This document shows, in pieces, positions 25,314 through 35,124 of a stretch of DNA of 64,000 nt. The first letter of the stretch is position 1, and each line of letters starts with the position of its first letter. The position numbers and the translations under genes were made by a program. Source of the DNA: Murimonas intestini (GTDB lineage Bacteria > Bacillota > Clostridia > Lachnospirales > Lachnospiraceae); the NCBI RefSeq assembly GCF_024622195.1, contig NZ_JANKBI010000024.1, positions 17,015 through 81,014 of the forward strand, given 5' to 3'. The notes under the pieces are model-generated. The model saw only the letters and a program-made list of their open reading frames with translations. It had not been told where the DNA came from and ran no database searches.

Positions 25314-26198
25314 ATGAAATTACAATTACAGCATTTGAGTAAACGCTATGGTACAAAATACGCTGTCAATGATGTGAGCACTGTTTTAAAACCAGGCATA
25401 TATGGTTTGCTCGGCGCAAATGGTGCTGGGAAAACAACTTTAATGAGAATGATATGCGGCGTACTAAGGCCTGCTTCCGGCAATATATATTTAAATGGGA
25501 AAACCATTGAAGATCTTGGGCAGCGCTATTACTCTCATTTGGGCTATATGCCGCAGGATCTGGGATTTTATCCTGACTTTACCGCCCGTGAATTTATGCT
25601 CTATATGGCGGCAGTAAAAGGACTTGACAAAAAAGAAGCCAAAACACGCACTGAGAAATTATTAGAAATGGTTAATTTAAGTGATGTGGCAAATAAAAAG
25701 ATCAGGTCCTACTCCGGCGGAATGAAGCAGCGGTTAGGAATAGCACAGGCTGAATTGAACGATCCGTCCATTCTTGTATTGGACGAACCCACGGCCGGGC
25801 TTGACCCGAAAGAACGCGTGCGCTTCCGTAATCTGATATCTGACTTTGCAAAGGAAAAAATCGTCATTTTATCCACCCACATTGTTTCTGATGTTTCCTA
25901 TATTGCAGATACGATCTTAATGATGAAGGATGGCAGATTTTTACTGCAGGAACCTATGGCTACCGTTACTGACTGCATTGACGGCAAGGTATGGGAGATT
26001 GTGGCGGACAGCCGTGAAGCCGCAGAATATAGCAGGCGTTTTTCCGTAGTCAATCTCCACCACGAAAACAATATGGTGCGTCTGCGCATTATCCATGAAA
26101 CATCCCCGGCTGCGGGTGCATTTACCGTTCCGCCGAGTTTAGAGGATCTATTCTTGTACTATTTTGGGGAAGAAGCTCAGAATGAAAGGAGTGAGTAG
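25314..26198 (+). CDS. ABC exporter ATP-binding protein
   Basis: The product is 294 residues. Walker A is GANGAGKTT (about 34-42), the Q-loop lies in MPQDLGFYPDFT, the signature is YSGGMKQR (about 139), Walker B is ILVLDEPTAGLD (about 156) and the switch His is in STHIVSD (about 191). It supplies energy to the membrane protein encoded next, whose start lies 4 nt after its stop. The ribosome binding site is GGGAGGTCC. With the upstream kinase-regulator pair it probably serves export or self-protection. The specific cargo is unknown. Confidence 0.94.
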   Translation: MKLQLQHLSKRYGTKYAVNDVSTVLKPGIYGLLGANGAGKTTLMRMICGVLRPASGNIYLNGKTIEDLGQRYYSHLGYMPQDLGFYPDFTAREFMLYMAAVKGLDKKEAKTRTEKLLEMVNLSDVANKKIRSYSGGMKQRLGIAQAELNDPSILVLDEPTAGLDPKERVRFRNLISDFAKEKIVILSTHIVSDVSYIADTILMMKDGRFLLQEPMATVTDCIDGKVWEIVADSREAAEYSRRFSVVNLHHENNMVRLRIIHETSPAAGAFTVPPSLEDLFLYYFGEEAQNERSE

Positions 26199-26202
26199 TA
26201 AA

Positions 26203-27432
26203 ATGCTGGTAAGATGTGAATTTCTAAAAATACTGCGAAAAAAATCTACATTGATCATCATGGCTGTAAGCCTGCTTGTAACAGCCTTCCTTTTTGGTCT
26301 TCCGGTTCTGCAGTTTCAGACATACAATAAAGACGGTGTACTAAAAGGAACTAAAGGTATTGCCTATGAGAAAGAGCAATTCTCAGCTGTATCTGTTCTT
26401 TTGACAAATGAATATATCACCCAGACAGTCCGTGAGGTACAAGAACTTTTTAAGGATCCCAATAATGTGGGCTATGACGGAAATGAACAATTTTTAATAG
26501 GTGACGCATACTGGAACAATATCGCTCCGAGAGAAAAACTGCTTAATACGATCGCCTCAACATATGCTGCTCCAGGTGAAAGCGCTGGATATAATAAACT
26601 GCCGGATCTGGACATAACAGGAGGAGGTACAGACTTCTATCAGGCAAGGGAAGATAAGATTGAAAAGCTGCTTAATACTCCGTCCCGTGAATTGTCCGAA
26701 GAACAAAAAGCGTTTTGGCGGAAGATGAACAGCAATGTGGAAGAACCTTTTCAATACGGCTACCATGAAGCGTGGACAACAATCATAAGCAGCTTTGAGC
26801 TGCTGATGTTTGCACTTCTGGCAATATGTATCGTGCTTGCCCCTGTTTTTTCCGGTGAATATCAGGCCGGAACAGATGCCGTGATTTTATCTGCAAAATA
26901 CGGCAAAACAAAACTGCCAGCAGCAAAAATCATAGCTTCGCTTCTGTTTGGACTGCTTGCCTTTACGCTTCATATTATAGCCGCCTTCGGAATACCTCTT
27001 GCAGCATTTGGCGCAGATGGATGGAACCTGCCTTTGCAGGCTGCAGGCACAACTGTACCTTACCCCTATACATTTCTGCAGGCCACACTAATTAGTCTGG
27101 GTGTTGTATATATGATCCTGATAGCCATGATCAGTTTGACGCTGCTCTTATCCGCAAAAATGAAAAGTCCGTATATTGTGCTGACTGTGCTTGTGCCTGT
27201 CCTTTTTATTCCCATCTTCCTGTCCCCTGATGGTACCTCGGGAATATACAATCAGACTTTGTTTCTGCTGCCATACCGTGCCTCCATGCCCGAAGTCAGC
27301 AAATATATATCTTACCAATTTGGAAGCTTTGTTTTAGACGCTTTTTACGTCAGGACGATTCTGTATGCTGCTCTGGCAGTGATCATGCTTCCTTTGGCAA
27401 AGCTGGGATTTAAGAAGCATCAGGTGTCATAA
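26203..27432 (+). CDS. ABC exporter membrane protein
   Basis: The product is 409 residues from the ATG at 26203, preceded by AAAGGAG; in-frame upstream starts at 26164 and 26182 overlap the ATPase gene. One membrane segment lies near the N-terminus (I-I-M-A-V-S-L-L-V-T-A-F-L-F-G). A large extracytoplasmic region of about 170 residues and then five more segments follow. This layout is typical of ABC-2 type permeases. It pairs with the ATPase just upstream. I do not recognise a closer family. Confidence 0.87.
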   Translation: MLVRCEFLKILRKKSTLIIMAVSLLVTAFLFGLPVLQFQTYNKDGVLKGTKGIAYEKEQFSAVSVLLTNEYITQTVREVQELFKDPNNVGYDGNEQFLIGDAYWNNIAPREKLLNTIASTYAAPGESAGYNKLPDLDITGGGTDFYQAREDKIEKLLNTPSRELSEEQKAFWRKMNSNVEEPFQYGYHEAWTTIISSFELLMFALLAICIVLAPVFSGEYQAGTDAVILSAKYGKTKLPAAKIIASLLFGLLAFTLHIIAAFGIPLAAFGADGWNLPLQAAGTTVPYPYTFLQATLISLGVVYMILIAMISLTLLLSAKMKSPYIVLTVLVPVLFIPIFLSPDGTSGIYNQTLFLLPYRASMPEVSKYISYQFGSFVLDAFYVRTILYAALAVIMLPLAKLGFKKHQVS

Positions 27433-27459
27433 AACTGCAATCGGAATTTTCTCACCGCC

Positions 27460-27492
27460 AAAGCCGCACAAATATAATATTTATGCGGCTTT
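27460..27492. terminator. Terminator-like hairpin between convergent genes
   Basis: AAAGCCGCA (27460-27468) pairs with TGCGGCTTT (27484-27492) around an AT-rich loop. It lies between the ABC permease (ends 27432) and the GH31 gene (ends 27530). The T-runs are short, so strength is uncertain. Confidence 0.55.
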
Positions 27493-27529
27493 GCAGCGGT
27501 TAAGACAGCTCATCCGGCTGTTCTTTATT

Positions 27530-29626
27530 CTACTTTTTTACAATCATTCCATCCGGCATCTGCTTCCAGCAGGATGTCTCCTCCAGCTGGCCGCCTGGCG
27601 TCAAAACAATTACAGATGTATGCCTCTGTATATTGTAATCCTTCTCATATCCGTTGTCCTGATACAGTTCATATTCGGCGCCATCTTTTATATATCCCAG
27701 TACTCTCAGCCTGTTCTCGTCTACTTCTTCCACACAGCGGCCCCCTGAGGATACAGGCACCAGATGGTCCGGCCTGATAAACATAAGGACTTCGTCCAGT
27801 TTGGCCTGGATATAGTGGTATCCCTTTTCCATGATCTCTGTATCCATATCCTCCAGGCTGCGCATGCGGTACATTTTCATATCTTCCGGCAAGTATACAC
27901 AGCGTCCCTGGGCATTCTGCTCATATACAGGGGCGATCATTATACTTTCTCCCACCAGCAGCTGGTCTTCCACAAGCTTTGCCTGGCTGTCATCTCTGTA
28001 TACAAAAGACAGGGGACGGAAGAGCATCTCATCCTTGATGGCAGCCTTCATATATTCACTGTACAGATATGGGAGCAGCCCGTATCTCAGCCCAATGATA
28101 CCAGCAAAGCTTTCCAGCTTCTTAAACTGGTATGCTTCCTGCCTTCTCGTACCTGATGCAGAATGGTTTCTCATAAGAGGCGTAAATATACCCAGCTCCA
28201 GCCAGCGCATCAGAAGGTCCTCTGTTGCGTCTGAGCCAAAACCGCCCAGATCTGCACCTGTATACAAAAATCCGCACATATTCAGGGACGGCAGCATATG
28301 GATATTCAGGAGCAGATGTGACCACCAGGAATGGTTATCTCCCATCCAGATACCCCCGTAACGGTGCATGCCAATATACGACGACCTGGAAAACATAAGT
28401 ATTCTTTTCTCAGGCATGAGCCTCTCAAATGCTTCCCCTGCCGCTCTTGTCATGTAATACCCGAAGAGGTTGTGAACCTTGTCATGCCTTATCTTCTCCC
28501 CTTTATACTGGTGGTAAAAGCTCCTGTAATCTTCAGGGTTGTTGGCAATACTCCTTACAAGATCCTGGAATTCAAAAAATGTATTCACATCCAGGTTCTT
28601 GTCCTTATATTCCTCCAGCTGTTCAAATACTTCATTCAGATGGTCCTCTGAATAAAAGATGGCCGGCTCATTCATGTCATTCCAGAAGCCTTCAATCCCC
28701 TGGTCCAGCAGAAACTTATATTTGCTGCCGAACCATTCCCTTGCCTCATCATTCAGCATGTCGGGAAAGTGCACACGTCCCGGCCACACTCCGGCCGTAA
28801 AGTATGTCCCGTCCTCCTTGCGGCAGAAATACCCTTTTTCTGTACCTTCCTCATAGATGTCATACCCTTCTTCTATTTTCACTCCGGCATCTATGATTGG
28901 CACCAGATGTATTCCCTGTTCCCGCATTTCTTCTGCAAATCCTGCGAAATCCGGGAAGGTTTCCTCATTGACTGTAAAATCCTTATACCTTTCCATATAG
29001 TCTATATCCAGATAAACGCTGTCAAGGGGAATATTGTTTTCTCTGTGCCTGCGGACTACCTCCCTGACTTCATCCTCATCCCTATAGCTCCAGCGGCTCT
29101 GGCCGTATCCAAAAGCCCATTTCGGAGGAATGTAGCTCTTCCCTGTTATCCTGCGGAATTCTTTTACAATATTTTCAGGGTCATCCCCTTTTATCAGATA
29201 CAGATAATAGTCATTCGCCGCCATGGACACATCAAGGATATCCCGGTCTGTATATCCGATGTCAAACCGCACTCTCTGTGGTGTGTCCACAAAGATCCCA
29301 AAGCATTCTTTTCCGTCAATGATCAAAAAGTTATGGACACCGTACAGGGATCTTTTATTCTCTGTATGATCAGGATCATCTGAGCACCAGCTCTCGTAGA
29401 CCCAGCCCCGTTTATTGATCCCTCTTATCTGCTGCCCCAGACCGTATACAATATCATTTTCGCTCAGGCTGCAGGTAAATCCGCATCCTCCCTCTTTCAT
29501 TTTAAGACAGTCCAGGCCGCTCTCCGGCAATACGCCGTCCTCTGCCGGCACGCTCTCTGTCAATCTGATTTTTTCAATTACAGCCTCTGTCTCCAGAGGA
29601 TTTCCATAGCAATATTTTAATATCAT
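27530..29626 (-). CDS. GH31 alpha-glucosidase
   Basis: The product is 698 residues without a signal peptide, so it is cytoplasmic. An N-terminal beta-sandwich is followed by the catalytic barrel. The nucleophile Asp is in GFWNDMNEPAIF (about 317) and the acid/base Asp in WMGDNHSWW (about 425). S-R-S-S-Y-I-G-M-H-R-Y lies between them. The W-N-D-M-N-E-P signature is typical of alpha-1,4/1,6-glucosidases such as those of gut Lachnospiraceae, rather than alpha-xylosidases. It starts 3 nt after the permease stop, ends the operon, and would hydrolyse imported alpha-glucosides. Ribosome binding site AAAGGATAAG. Confidence 0.92.
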   Translation of the reverse strand: MILKYCYGNPLETEAVIEKIRLTESVPAEDGVLPESGLDCLKMKEGGCGFTCSLSENDIVYGLGQQIRGINKRGWVYESWCSDDPDHTENKRSLYGVHNFLIIDGKECFGIFVDTPQRVRFDIGYTDRDILDVSMAANDYYLYLIKGDDPENIVKEFRRITGKSYIPPKWAFGYGQSRWSYRDEDEVREVVRRHRENNIPLDSVYLDIDYMERYKDFTVNEETFPDFAGFAEEMREQGIHLVPIIDAGVKIEEGYDIYEEGTEKGYFCRKEDGTYFTAGVWPGRVHFPDMLNDEAREWFGSKYKFLLDQGIEGFWNDMNEPAIFYSEDHLNEVFEQLEEYKDKNLDVNTFFEFQDLVRSIANNPEDYRSFYHQYKGEKIRHDKVHNLFGYYMTRAAGEAFERLMPEKRILMFSRSSYIGMHRYGGIWMGDNHSWWSHLLLNIHMLPSLNMCGFLYTGADLGGFGSDATEDLLMRWLELGIFTPLMRNHSASGTRRQEAYQFKKLESFAGIIGLRYGLLPYLYSEYMKAAIKDEMLFRPLSFVYRDDSQAKLVEDQLLVGESIMIAPVYEQNAQGRCVYLPEDMKMYRMRSLEDMDTEIMEKGYHYIQAKLDEVLMFIRPDHLVPVSSGGRCVEEVDENRLRVLGYIKDGAEYELYQDNGYEKDYNIQRHTSVIVLTPGGQLEETSCWKQMPDGMIVKK

Positions 29627-29629
29627 ATC

Positions 29630-30457
29630 TTATCCTTTCACGCCGCCCTCAATAGAACCTTTTTTAGACTGGGTCTGGGCAATTATATATACTAAGATTA
29701 TTGGTATCATCGACAGAAGGCTGCCTGCCATAAGCACATTGTATGCAGTTCCATATTGTCCGTTTAAGCTGTTTAAGGCCAGGGTCAGCGTCATCTTATT
29801 TTTATCAGTCAGCATCAGCAGCGGCCACAGGTAATCGTTCCAGCAGTCCATGAACGTAGTGATGCACAGTGTAGCGATAGTGGGCATACACAGCGGCAGT
29901 ATCACCTTTCTGTATATCCTGAAAAGATTGGCTCCGTCTATCTTGGCTGCCTCTATAAAATCATCCGGCAGCGACCTCATATTCTGTACCAGCAGAAATA
30001 TTCCAAATACCCTGAACAGAGAGGGCAGTATCACACTTGGATATTTATTTATGAGCTGGAGTTTATTCATTATAATAAACAGCGGGATGAGCGTCACCTG
30101 TGTAGGTATCATCATTGATGCCAGATATACCTTAAATAGCTTCTCCGAAAACGGAAACTTTATTTTCGTAAATGCAAAAGCCGCCATAGATGCAGAGATC
30201 ACTGTGATCAGTGTATATGTAAACGTGATAAAGAGGCTGTTTCCGGCAGCTTTCAGAAACGGAAACATAGTAAATACCTGCGAGTACGCTTTCGTGGTAG
30301 GCTCTTTTGGTATCCATTGGATAGGCATAGCCATCAGGGCCCCCTTGCTCTTCAGGGATGTGGAGATCATCCAGAAAAACGGGATCATGACAATGACCGC
30401 AATTAAAGTCGTCAAAAAATAGTACCCGACACTGCCCCATATTTTTTTACGATTCAT
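29630..30457 (-). CDS. Carbohydrate ABC permease, MalG type
   Basis: The product is 275 residues with about six helices. The EAA loop is E-A-A-K-I-D-G-A-N-L-F-R-I-Y (about 172). The C-terminus K-G-S-I-E-G-G-V-K-G is diagnostic of the MalG-like half. It overlaps the preceding permease gene by 11 nt. It works with that permease and the binding protein at 31474-32778; the ATPase is not local. Confidence 0.93.
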   Translation of the reverse strand: MNRKKIWGSVGYYFLTTLIAVIVMIPFFWMISTSLKSKGALMAMPIQWIPKEPTTKAYSQVFTMFPFLKAAGNSLFITFTYTLITVISASMAAFAFTKIKFPFSEKLFKVYLASMMIPTQVTLIPLFIIMNKLQLINKYPSVILPSLFRVFGIFLLVQNMRSLPDDFIEAAKIDGANLFRIYRKVILPLCMPTIATLCITTFMDCWNDYLWPLLMLTDKNKMTLTLALNSLNGQYGTAYNVLMAGSLLSMIPIILVYIIAQTQSKKGSIEGGVKG

Positions 30458-31355
30458 AGTGCACCCAGCCTTTCTGCAGCTTCAGCTGTACTGAAGTCAG
30501 CGCAAAGATTATAATAAAGAGGAGCCATGAAAATGCGGCGGCATATCCCATCCTGAAGTAACTGAAACCGTAAGTATAGATACGCTCCACCATTACCTGC
30601 GTGGCCCCGTTAGGTCCCCCTTCCGTCATGATCATGACCTGTGGAAACAGCTGGAACGCGTTTATCAGCGCCATGACAAGGCAGAAAAATATAGAAGGAG
30701 TCAGCAGAGGTATGGTAATCTGAAAAAATGTCCTTATCCTACCGGCTCCGTCAACCTTTGCAGCCTCATAAAAGGTCTTGTCAATAGACTGCAGTCCTGA
30801 GAGCAGGAAAAGTCCAAAGAACCCCATATCCTTCCACACAGAGGCCAGAACTATCGCGGGCATGGCCCAGACTTCACTGGTCAGCCAGTTAGGACCTGTG
30901 ATCCCGATAACTGCCAGCAGCTGGTTTAAAATACCATACTGGGGACTCAGCACCCATTTCCATATCAGGCTGGCTGCCACCCAGGAGGTCAGCACTGGTA
31001 TGTAATACATGACCCGAAATACCGATACCCCTCTCCTCGCCTTATTCAGCAGCGTGGCAATGGCAAGTGAAGCAATAAATACAAGCGGGATATATAATAC
31101 AATATAATAGCAGGTATGCCCCAGGACTGCCCAGAATTCTTTGCCTCCCAGAATCTGTGCATAGTTGTCAAGTCCCACAAAATGGCTTACCAGAGTGTTC
31201 AGATTTAATTTTTCAAGCCCATCCCAGTCAGTAAAGCTCATGATAATAGACACAACAATAGGAAGCAGACTAAAGACTATCATGCCTAAGAAGCTGGGCA
31301 GCATAAAAGGGACTGCTCCCAGCGCCTCCCGCTTTTTCTTACCCTTATTTTTCAT
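30447..31355 (-). CDS. Carbohydrate ABC permease, MalF type
   Basis: The product is 302 residues with about six helices. The first helix is in A-V-P-F-M-L-P-S-F-L-G-M-I-V-F-S-L-L-P. The EAA loop is E-A-A-K-V-D-G-A-G-R-I-R-T-F (about 197). M-I-M-T-E-G-G-P-N-G-A-T lies before the last helix. The start ATG follows GGAGAGAGG. It is the channel partner of the downstream MalG-type permease. Confidence 0.93.
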   Translation of the reverse strand: MKNKGKKKREALGAVPFMLPSFLGMIVFSLLPIVVSIIMSFTDWDGLEKLNLNTLVSHFVGLDNYAQILGGKEFWAVLGHTCYYIVLYIPLVFIASLAIATLLNKARRGVSVFRVMYYIPVLTSWVAASLIWKWVLSPQYGILNQLLAVIGITGPNWLTSEVWAMPAIVLASVWKDMGFFGLFLLSGLQSIDKTFYEAAKVDGAGRIRTFFQITIPLLTPSIFFCLVMALINAFQLFPQVMIMTEGGPNGATQVMVERIYTYGFSYFRMGYAAAFSWLLFIIIFALTSVQLKLQKGWVHYES

Positions 31356-31432
31356 ACCGTTACCTCTCTCCTCTAAAAAATCACGGCTCTCCCATAAGGC
31401 TATCCTGCACTGCCGGGCACAGGATAACCCTG

Positions 31433-31453
31433 CTGCCGGACATCCTCCGGCAG
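31433..31453 (-). terminator. Intercistronic hairpin after the binding-protein gene
   Basis: CTGCCGGA (31433-31440) pairs with TCCGGCAG (31446-31453) just after the binding-protein stop at 31474. It has no U-run, and its place matches the hairpin at 14507-14536 in the other operon. Confidence 0.5.
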
Positions 31454-31473
31454 CCTGGAGACTACTGCTGTAA

Positions 31474-32778
31474 CTATTTTAATTTGATCTTCTGTGTACA
31501 TTCTTCCTGTGCCTGGTCAAGCGCTTCCTTTGCCGTGATCTTCCCGGATGCCGCTTCGCCCAGTTTTTCTGTAATGATATCTGACATCATGCTGTAATCC
31601 TCAATGATCGGCGGTGTGATCAGGTAATCCAGAGAATCAAATACAGCCTGCCTGTTATCCGGCGGTGTTGTTTTTAAATAGTCAGCCAGAACTGTTTCAT
31701 CTGTGATTGCCGGAAGGTCCCATCCGTCTGCTATTCTGATCTCTGCCGCTTTAGGGCTGGAGGCAAGCCAGCTTACCCATATGGATGCCGCTTCCTTTTG
31801 GCTGCTGTCTGCATTTACTACATAAGCATTGCTGAAGAAATGTGTAGCCTTCTGTGTTCCGCCCGGCTCTACGCAGATATCCCAGTTAAATTCACATGCC
31901 TCTGTAAATTCGCCGAATGCCCATATGCCTGTAGGAATCATTCCCAGCCTGCCGCTCTCGAACAGATCCCAGTCCTTCATTCCGCCCATCTGGGCCTCTG
32001 TAGGCTGTACATTAGAATCCACGATCCTTCCAACCATCATCTCTGCAGCTTCCTGGTTTGGAGCTGAGTTAATTGTAAACTCTGTCTTGTCCTCATTGAG
32101 CAGGGAACCGCCGTACTGTGCTGCTACTTTAAAGAATTCATTATAAGTAGTGGGAGCGTAGATACCGTAAATATCATCCCCAAGGGCCCTGATCTTCTCT
32201 GCCGCTGCCTGCGCATCATCCCAGGTCCAGTCTGCGTCCGGGTATTCCACCCCTGCCTGGTCAAACAGGTCTTTATTGTAAATAAGCACTACATTGGAGA
32301 AGCTGCCTGGTACGCCGTACTGCTTGCCGTCTACATTAAATGCATGTAAGGCTGTCTCATTAATGCCGCTTGTATCCACATCTTTGATCTCCGCAAGTAC
32401 ACCCTTAGCCGCATACGCCGCAAAATTCTCTATATTCAGTTCATAACAGTCCGGGGCTGTCCCCCCTGCCACTCTTGTCTGCATCTGTGTAAAGTAATCA
32501 TCATAACCAACTGTCTCTATGTCAACCTTAATCGTAGGGTGTTCCTCTGAAAAAGCCTCATACATCTTCTCCAGTGTCTCTTCATGGCCGCCTGAAGCAT
32601 TAAAATTCGTAAATTTAATAGTTACCTCTTCCTCCGGGTCCTTCACCGGAGCCATAGCCGCCTCCGTCTCAGAATCAGCTGCATGTACTGTTGCGGCAGT
32701 CCCGCATCCGGCCATGGATGCTGCCATAACAGATGCTAACATAATGGACAATGCTTTGTTAACTTTCTTATTTCTCAT
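31474..32778 (-). CDS. Sugar-binding lipoprotein of ABC importer
   Basis: The product is 434 residues. The signal peptide ends in the lipobox M-A-G-C (Cys about 26). The mature domain starts with E-E-E-V-T-I-K-F-T-N-F-N and contains E-E-H-P-T-I-K-V-D-I-E-T-V-G-Y-D-D-Y and Y-N-K-D-L-F-D-Q-A-G-V-E-Y-P. These are classic family-1 sugar-binding protein features. It feeds the two permeases downstream. A hairpin between it and the permease genes should raise its relative expression. Substrate is probably an alpha-glucoside or xyloside, judged from the two flanking GH31 enzymes. Confidence 0.92.
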   Translation of the reverse strand: MRNKKVNKALSIMLASVMAASMAGCGTAATVHAADSETEAAMAPVKDPEEEVTIKFTNFNASGGHEETLEKMYEAFSEEHPTIKVDIETVGYDDYFTQMQTRVAGGTAPDCYELNIENFAAYAAKGVLAEIKDVDTSGINETALHAFNVDGKQYGVPGSFSNVVLIYNKDLFDQAGVEYPDADWTWDDAQAAAEKIRALGDDIYGIYAPTTYNEFFKVAAQYGGSLLNEDKTEFTINSAPNQEAAEMMVGRIVDSNVQPTEAQMGGMKDWDLFESGRLGMIPTGIWAFGEFTEACEFNWDICVEPGGTQKATHFFSNAYVVNADSSQKEAASIWVSWLASSPKAAEIRIADGWDLPAITDETVLADYLKTTPPDNRQAVFDSLDYLITPPIIEDYSMMSDIITEKLGEAASGKITAKEALDQAQEECTQKIKLK

Positions 32779-33010
32779 AAATTCCTCCAGTCTGCCGCAT
32801 ACGGCGGCATAAGCTTAATCTGTTCTGTTTTTAGTTGCATCTTCTCTGCCGATACGTTAGAATAAAACTGGAGTAGCACGATACTGTACGGCACCTTCAG
32901 TGCCGTTCGTTTGCCGACGACAGGTATTTTGCTATTCCTTTTTATTCCCCGTATCCCGGACTTCATGTCCCCCGCGGCAGGTACTGACGCCTTCTTTTTT
33001 CTTTTTGCAC
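32775..33010 (-). other. Leader region with two coupled mini-ORFs and palindromes
   Basis: Between the second GH31 gene and the binding-protein gene, AAAGGAGGAGAG precedes a GTG at 33010 that opens a 15-codon frame (ends 32963). Its stop overlaps an ATG (32966) of a 63-codon frame that ends by overlapping the binding-protein start at 32778. Two palindromes lie inside: CGGCAC/GTGCCG (32889-32905) and TGCCGC/GCGGCA (32793-32809). The predicted peptides look like no protein family I know. The region may instead be a dispersed repeat that carries the promoter. Confidence 0.3.
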
Positions 33011-33056
33011 AATACTCTCCTCCTTTCCCATACAGACCAGGAATATAAATTTTATA

Positions 33057-35096
33057 TCAGACCCATATCTCCCAGGACAGGCCGTCTATGTGTCCGCCTG
33101 CCACGCTGACATCAGGGTAATCCCATGTTATACTGACCGGCTCTCTGTCCGACAGATAAGTGTACTCACCGCTTCTTCCTGCAAGTATCAGGTGAAGCTT
33201 CCAGTCTGCAGCCTCCCGGTGCTTAACAGGCTCTCCCAGCTTCTTACCCTGCTCTGTCTGCAGTGCGATTCCCTGATGCTCTCTCACGAAGACTCCTGGT
33301 CCGCCGCCGGTTGTCATCACACTTCTGCCTCCCTCTGTGCGTTCCTTCGTAAAGAAATTGTACCAGCCGCCTTCCGGCAGATACACCTGCCTCTGTGTAC
33401 TGTCCTCCTCCATCAGAGGTGCAACCAGCAGCCCGTCTCCAAAACAATACTCATCCTCATTAGCGGCAGCCTCTCTGTCCTGGGGCCAGCCATATACCAG
33501 CGGCCTCATAAATGGCATATTCTCTCTCACACATTTGCGCGCGCTGCTGCAGATATAAGGCAGAAGGTTTATCCTCAGCCAGTGCCAATATCTCATTTCC
33601 TCTATAAAACCTGGGCAGCCGTATGCTTCGGCCATATTCCAGGGACTTCTCTCATTATTTCCGCTGCCTCCGGCCATCAGCTCACGGAACTGGCCTCCAT
33701 CCGGCTCCGAGTGCCACTGCATCACAGGACAGAAGCAGGCCATCTGAGTAGCCCTTCTGTACAGATCCAGACTGGGAAGGGGTCCCGCAAATCCTCCTAT
33801 ATCGAAGCCCCAGAAAATTATACCACTCACTGAAGCAGACAATCCGGCATGAAGAGTACTTACAAATTCCTCATTATCAGACTGATGATCCCCCGCCCAG
33901 TGCATGGGTACAGTATGCATCCCAGTATACCCTGCCCTTGAAAACAGCACACGGCCTGAACCAATGAATTCTGTATACGCCCTCAGATAATCGGCGGCAT
34001 ATCTGTTTATACCTTCTCTGCCCGCAGAACCATCGGCAAACACTACATCATCCCTGTAGATAAACTCTCCTCCGTCCGTCTTGAATCCGTCCACCCCCAT
34101 ATCCAACAGGTACTGCCTTTTTCCAAACCAGAAGCTTCTTGTCCTGGGATTCGTAAAGTCGGGGACCCATGACCCGGCGAACCAGTGTCCTTCTGGTATC
34201 TCATAGGGGGTATTATCCGGATTCATCACACAGAGGCGGTTCTCCAGCGCTTCCTGCCTGTCCTTCTCATTCTGCACGCTCACTTCTTCATCCCCGCCCT
34301 GCTTTTTATAGACAGGTATCTGCCACAGGACAAGATGGAGCCCTTTCTCATGAAGCTTCCTGATCATTTCCGCAGGATCTCTGAAACGGCTGCTTTTGCT
34401 GAAATCAAGGTCAGAGACTGCCAGCCTCTCTTTGTCTCCTCCGGTACAACTGGCTCCGTTAAACAGGTAGAATGTGGCCTCATCGCTCCATGCCTCCATG
34501 ACAAGTACAGAGGCTGGAAACACAAACTTCTCCAGATTCTCCATCTGCATGTATACGTCTGCCTCTGAATTCCAGTGATTTGCGGATATCCAGGGACCGA
34601 AGGCATAGTCAGGCGGAAGGACTGCCCTGCCGCAAAGCTCCATGTATTCCGATATGACAGACGCTGGCGTGCCTGTAAAAATTACTATTTCTGTGCCAGC
34701 GGGCAGTACACAGCGTATCTTCTCCTTAAACTCAAACTCTGTCACACAGCTTGTATCTGCGTAGAATCCAAATCCTGTGTCAGTAAAGAAAAACGGCATG
34801 GGACAATATGTCTTTTCTCCCTGGTAGCAAAATTTCTCTTCGACCTTTATCACCAGATTCTTACCCTTCTGATTTAGTCCGTTAAACCTTTCTCCCAGTC
34901 CGTAGACCCCTTCATATGGAAGGCTGATCTCCAAATGGATCTGTTCCCCCTCCTGATTCCACGAAACTGCTGCTGTCTCTTTGCCCGGAAGTTCTGTAAG
35001 AAATCTGTCCGTGCTGCACTCCATCCTCTGATCAGCGCTGCTGCCTGTATTGTGACCACTGTAATCTGGCGTTTGACATAATTTAATTCTTTTCAC
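33057..35096 (-). CDS. GH31 glycosidase, YicI-like subgroup (putative alpha-xylosidase or alpha-glucosidase)
   Basis: The product is 679 residues, cytoplasmic (no signal peptide). The catalytic nucleophile Asp is in GVDGFKTDGGEF (about 338) and the acid/base Asp in HWAGDHQSDNEEF (about 400). The K-T-D-x-G-E form of the nucleophile motif is closer to YicI-type alpha-xylosidases than to the W-N-D-M-N-E-P enzyme at 27530-29626. The two GH31 genes of this locus should therefore act on different linkages. It lies 28 nt downstream of the LacI gene and is probably co-transcribed with it. Confidence 0.87.
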   Translation of the reverse strand: MKRIKLCQTPDYSGHNTGSSADQRMECSTDRFLTELPGKETAAVSWNQEGEQIHLEISLPYEGVYGLGERFNGLNQKGKNLVIKVEEKFCYQGEKTYCPMPFFFTDTGFGFYADTSCVTEFEFKEKIRCVLPAGTEIVIFTGTPASVISEYMELCGRAVLPPDYAFGPWISANHWNSEADVYMQMENLEKFVFPASVLVMEAWSDEATFYLFNGASCTGGDKERLAVSDLDFSKSSRFRDPAEMIRKLHEKGLHLVLWQIPVYKKQGGDEEVSVQNEKDRQEALENRLCVMNPDNTPYEIPEGHWFAGSWVPDFTNPRTRSFWFGKRQYLLDMGVDGFKTDGGEFIYRDDVVFADGSAGREGINRYAADYLRAYTEFIGSGRVLFSRAGYTGMHTVPMHWAGDHQSDNEEFVSTLHAGLSASVSGIIFWGFDIGGFAGPLPSLDLYRRATQMACFCPVMQWHSEPDGGQFRELMAGGSGNNERSPWNMAEAYGCPGFIEEMRYWHWLRINLLPYICSSARKCVRENMPFMRPLVYGWPQDREAAANEDEYCFGDGLLVAPLMEEDSTQRQVYLPEGGWYNFFTKERTEGGRSVMTTGGGPGVFVREHQGIALQTEQGKKLGEPVKHREAADWKLHLILAGRSGEYTYLSDREPVSITWDYPDVSVAGGHIDGLSWEIWV

Positions 35097-35124
35097 TTTC
35101 TTTTTCTCCTCATCCGTCCTGATG

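Noticed and set aside
25314..26198. ABC ATPase as the missing ATPase of the sugar importers
   Set aside because: It is shorter than MsmK/MalK proteins, lacks their C-terminal regulatory domain and is followed directly by an ABC-2-like exporter membrane protein.
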